Positions 6,106 through 6,448 of a DNA stretch of 6,448 nucleotides are shown here, piece by piece. Numbering within the stretch: position 1 is the stretch's first letter; each line of letters opens with the position of its first letter. This DNA is from Planctomycetia bacterium. GTDB lineage: Bacteria; Planctomycetota; UBA11346. The notes below the pieces were generated by a model. That model was not told where the DNA came from and ran no database searches. It was given only the letters and a program-made list of their open reading frames with translations. A program made the position numbers and the translations under genes. Location of the stretch: NCBI GenBank assembly GCA_005801395.1, contig SYDV01000159.1:1-6448 (forward strand). Reading direction: 5' to 3'.

Positions 6106-6448
6106 TTAAGGAATCGCTGTTGGGGTTGGTTTAATTGGTGTAGCGGCGGGCGGATTATCGAGAGTCGCGCTGAGTGATTTAATTGACTGATAAAAAGCAA
6201 GGTTAGCTGCGGTATTTTCAGAATTACCAGGAGCTTTGACAGCGAGTTCCTGCGTCGCAATGGCGCGATCGACTAGGCCGAGGCTGTAAAATAAACGAGC
6301 TTGCGTGTCGAGATACCCGCTGTTGTTTGGTTCCATAGCAAGGGCATGTTTTATTAAAGGAACGGCCAAGTCGAGTTGCTGTAGGCTTAAATCTTCTTCC
6401 GTGATGCGCGCCCAGGCGAGACTGTTGGCGACATCTGCTGGCATGCCA
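6106..6448 (-). CDS. TPR-repeat protein, partial (C-terminal part only)
   Basis: The frame is open to the right edge with no stop. The first Met seen (6444) has no visible ribosome site because the window ends there, and it lies inside TPR-like sequence, so this is most likely the C-terminal 113-114 residues of a longer protein. Counting from that Met, residues 5-39 (VANSLAWARI to HALAMEPNN) and 42-74 (SGYLDTQARLFYSLG to VKAPGN) follow tetratricopeptide helix-turn-helix spacing, with the small/aromatic pattern and the PNN turn typical of TPRs. The tail (about 97-112, NPPAATPIKPTPTAIP) is Pro/Thr/Ala-rich and likely disordered. TPR domains mediate protein-protein contacts; any enzymatic or sensory domain would lie outside the window. 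The stop at 6106-6108 is 14 bp from the convergent rluD stop, and no terminator hairpin separates them. Confidence 0.75.
   Translation of the reverse strand, partial: GMPADVANSLAWARITEEDLSLQQLDLAVPLIKHALAMEPNNSGYLDTQARLFYSLGLVDRAIATQELAVKAPGNSENTAANLAFYQSIKSLSATLDNPPAATPIKPTPTAIP

Noticed and set aside
1..6448. Mobile element, CRISPR, tRNA or phage signal
   Set aside because: No transposase, integrase, spaced direct repeats, cloverleaf or terminal inverted repeats were seen on either strand; base composition looks even across the genes.

Overview
The window is ordinary bacterial chromosome of moderate GC, densely coded, with clear purine-rich Shine-Dalgarno sites. My best guess at the source is a planctomycete (Planctomycetota). 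The main support is the NusG-like protein, whose short divergent NGN + KOW layout resembles the NusG paralogs I know from that phylum. A REC-SpoIIE phosphatase and a large unnamed coiled-coil protein fit the same picture. The assignment rests on protein flavour only and is tentative.

Layout, left to right. (1) Positions 1-1019, minus strand: the N-terminal 339 residues of an acidic coiled-coil protein of unknown family, cut by the window edge. (2) 1257-1847, minus: a complete typical 2-Cys peroxiredoxin (AhpC/Prx1 type) with an excellent intrinsic terminator at 1181-1218 and a probable promoter with a perfect TTGACA box. (3) 1848-2078: a divergent promoter region with small repeats. (4) 2079-3275, plus: a response regulator fused to a SpoIIE/RsbU-type PP2C phosphatase. 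(5) 3400-4386, plus: the Tat-exported molybdoenzyme MsrP. (6) 4412-5002, minus: a specialised NusG paralog, convergent with msrP. (7) 5126-6091, plus: an RluA/RluD-family 23S rRNA pseudouridine synthase. (8) 6106-6448, minus: the C-terminal end of a TPR protein.

The only functional theme is oxidative stress. A cytoplasmic peroxidase and a periplasmic methionine-sulfoxide reductase flank a phosphatase of the type that usually controls a partner-switching (anti-sigma) cascade. That grouping is an inference from adjacency. The NusG-like gene, rluD and the TPR gene look like unrelated single-gene units. No RNA genes, CRISPR arrays, insertion sequences, attachment sites or phage genes are visible. 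I found no convincing new multi-gene system; the least explained item is the coiled-coil protein at the left edge.
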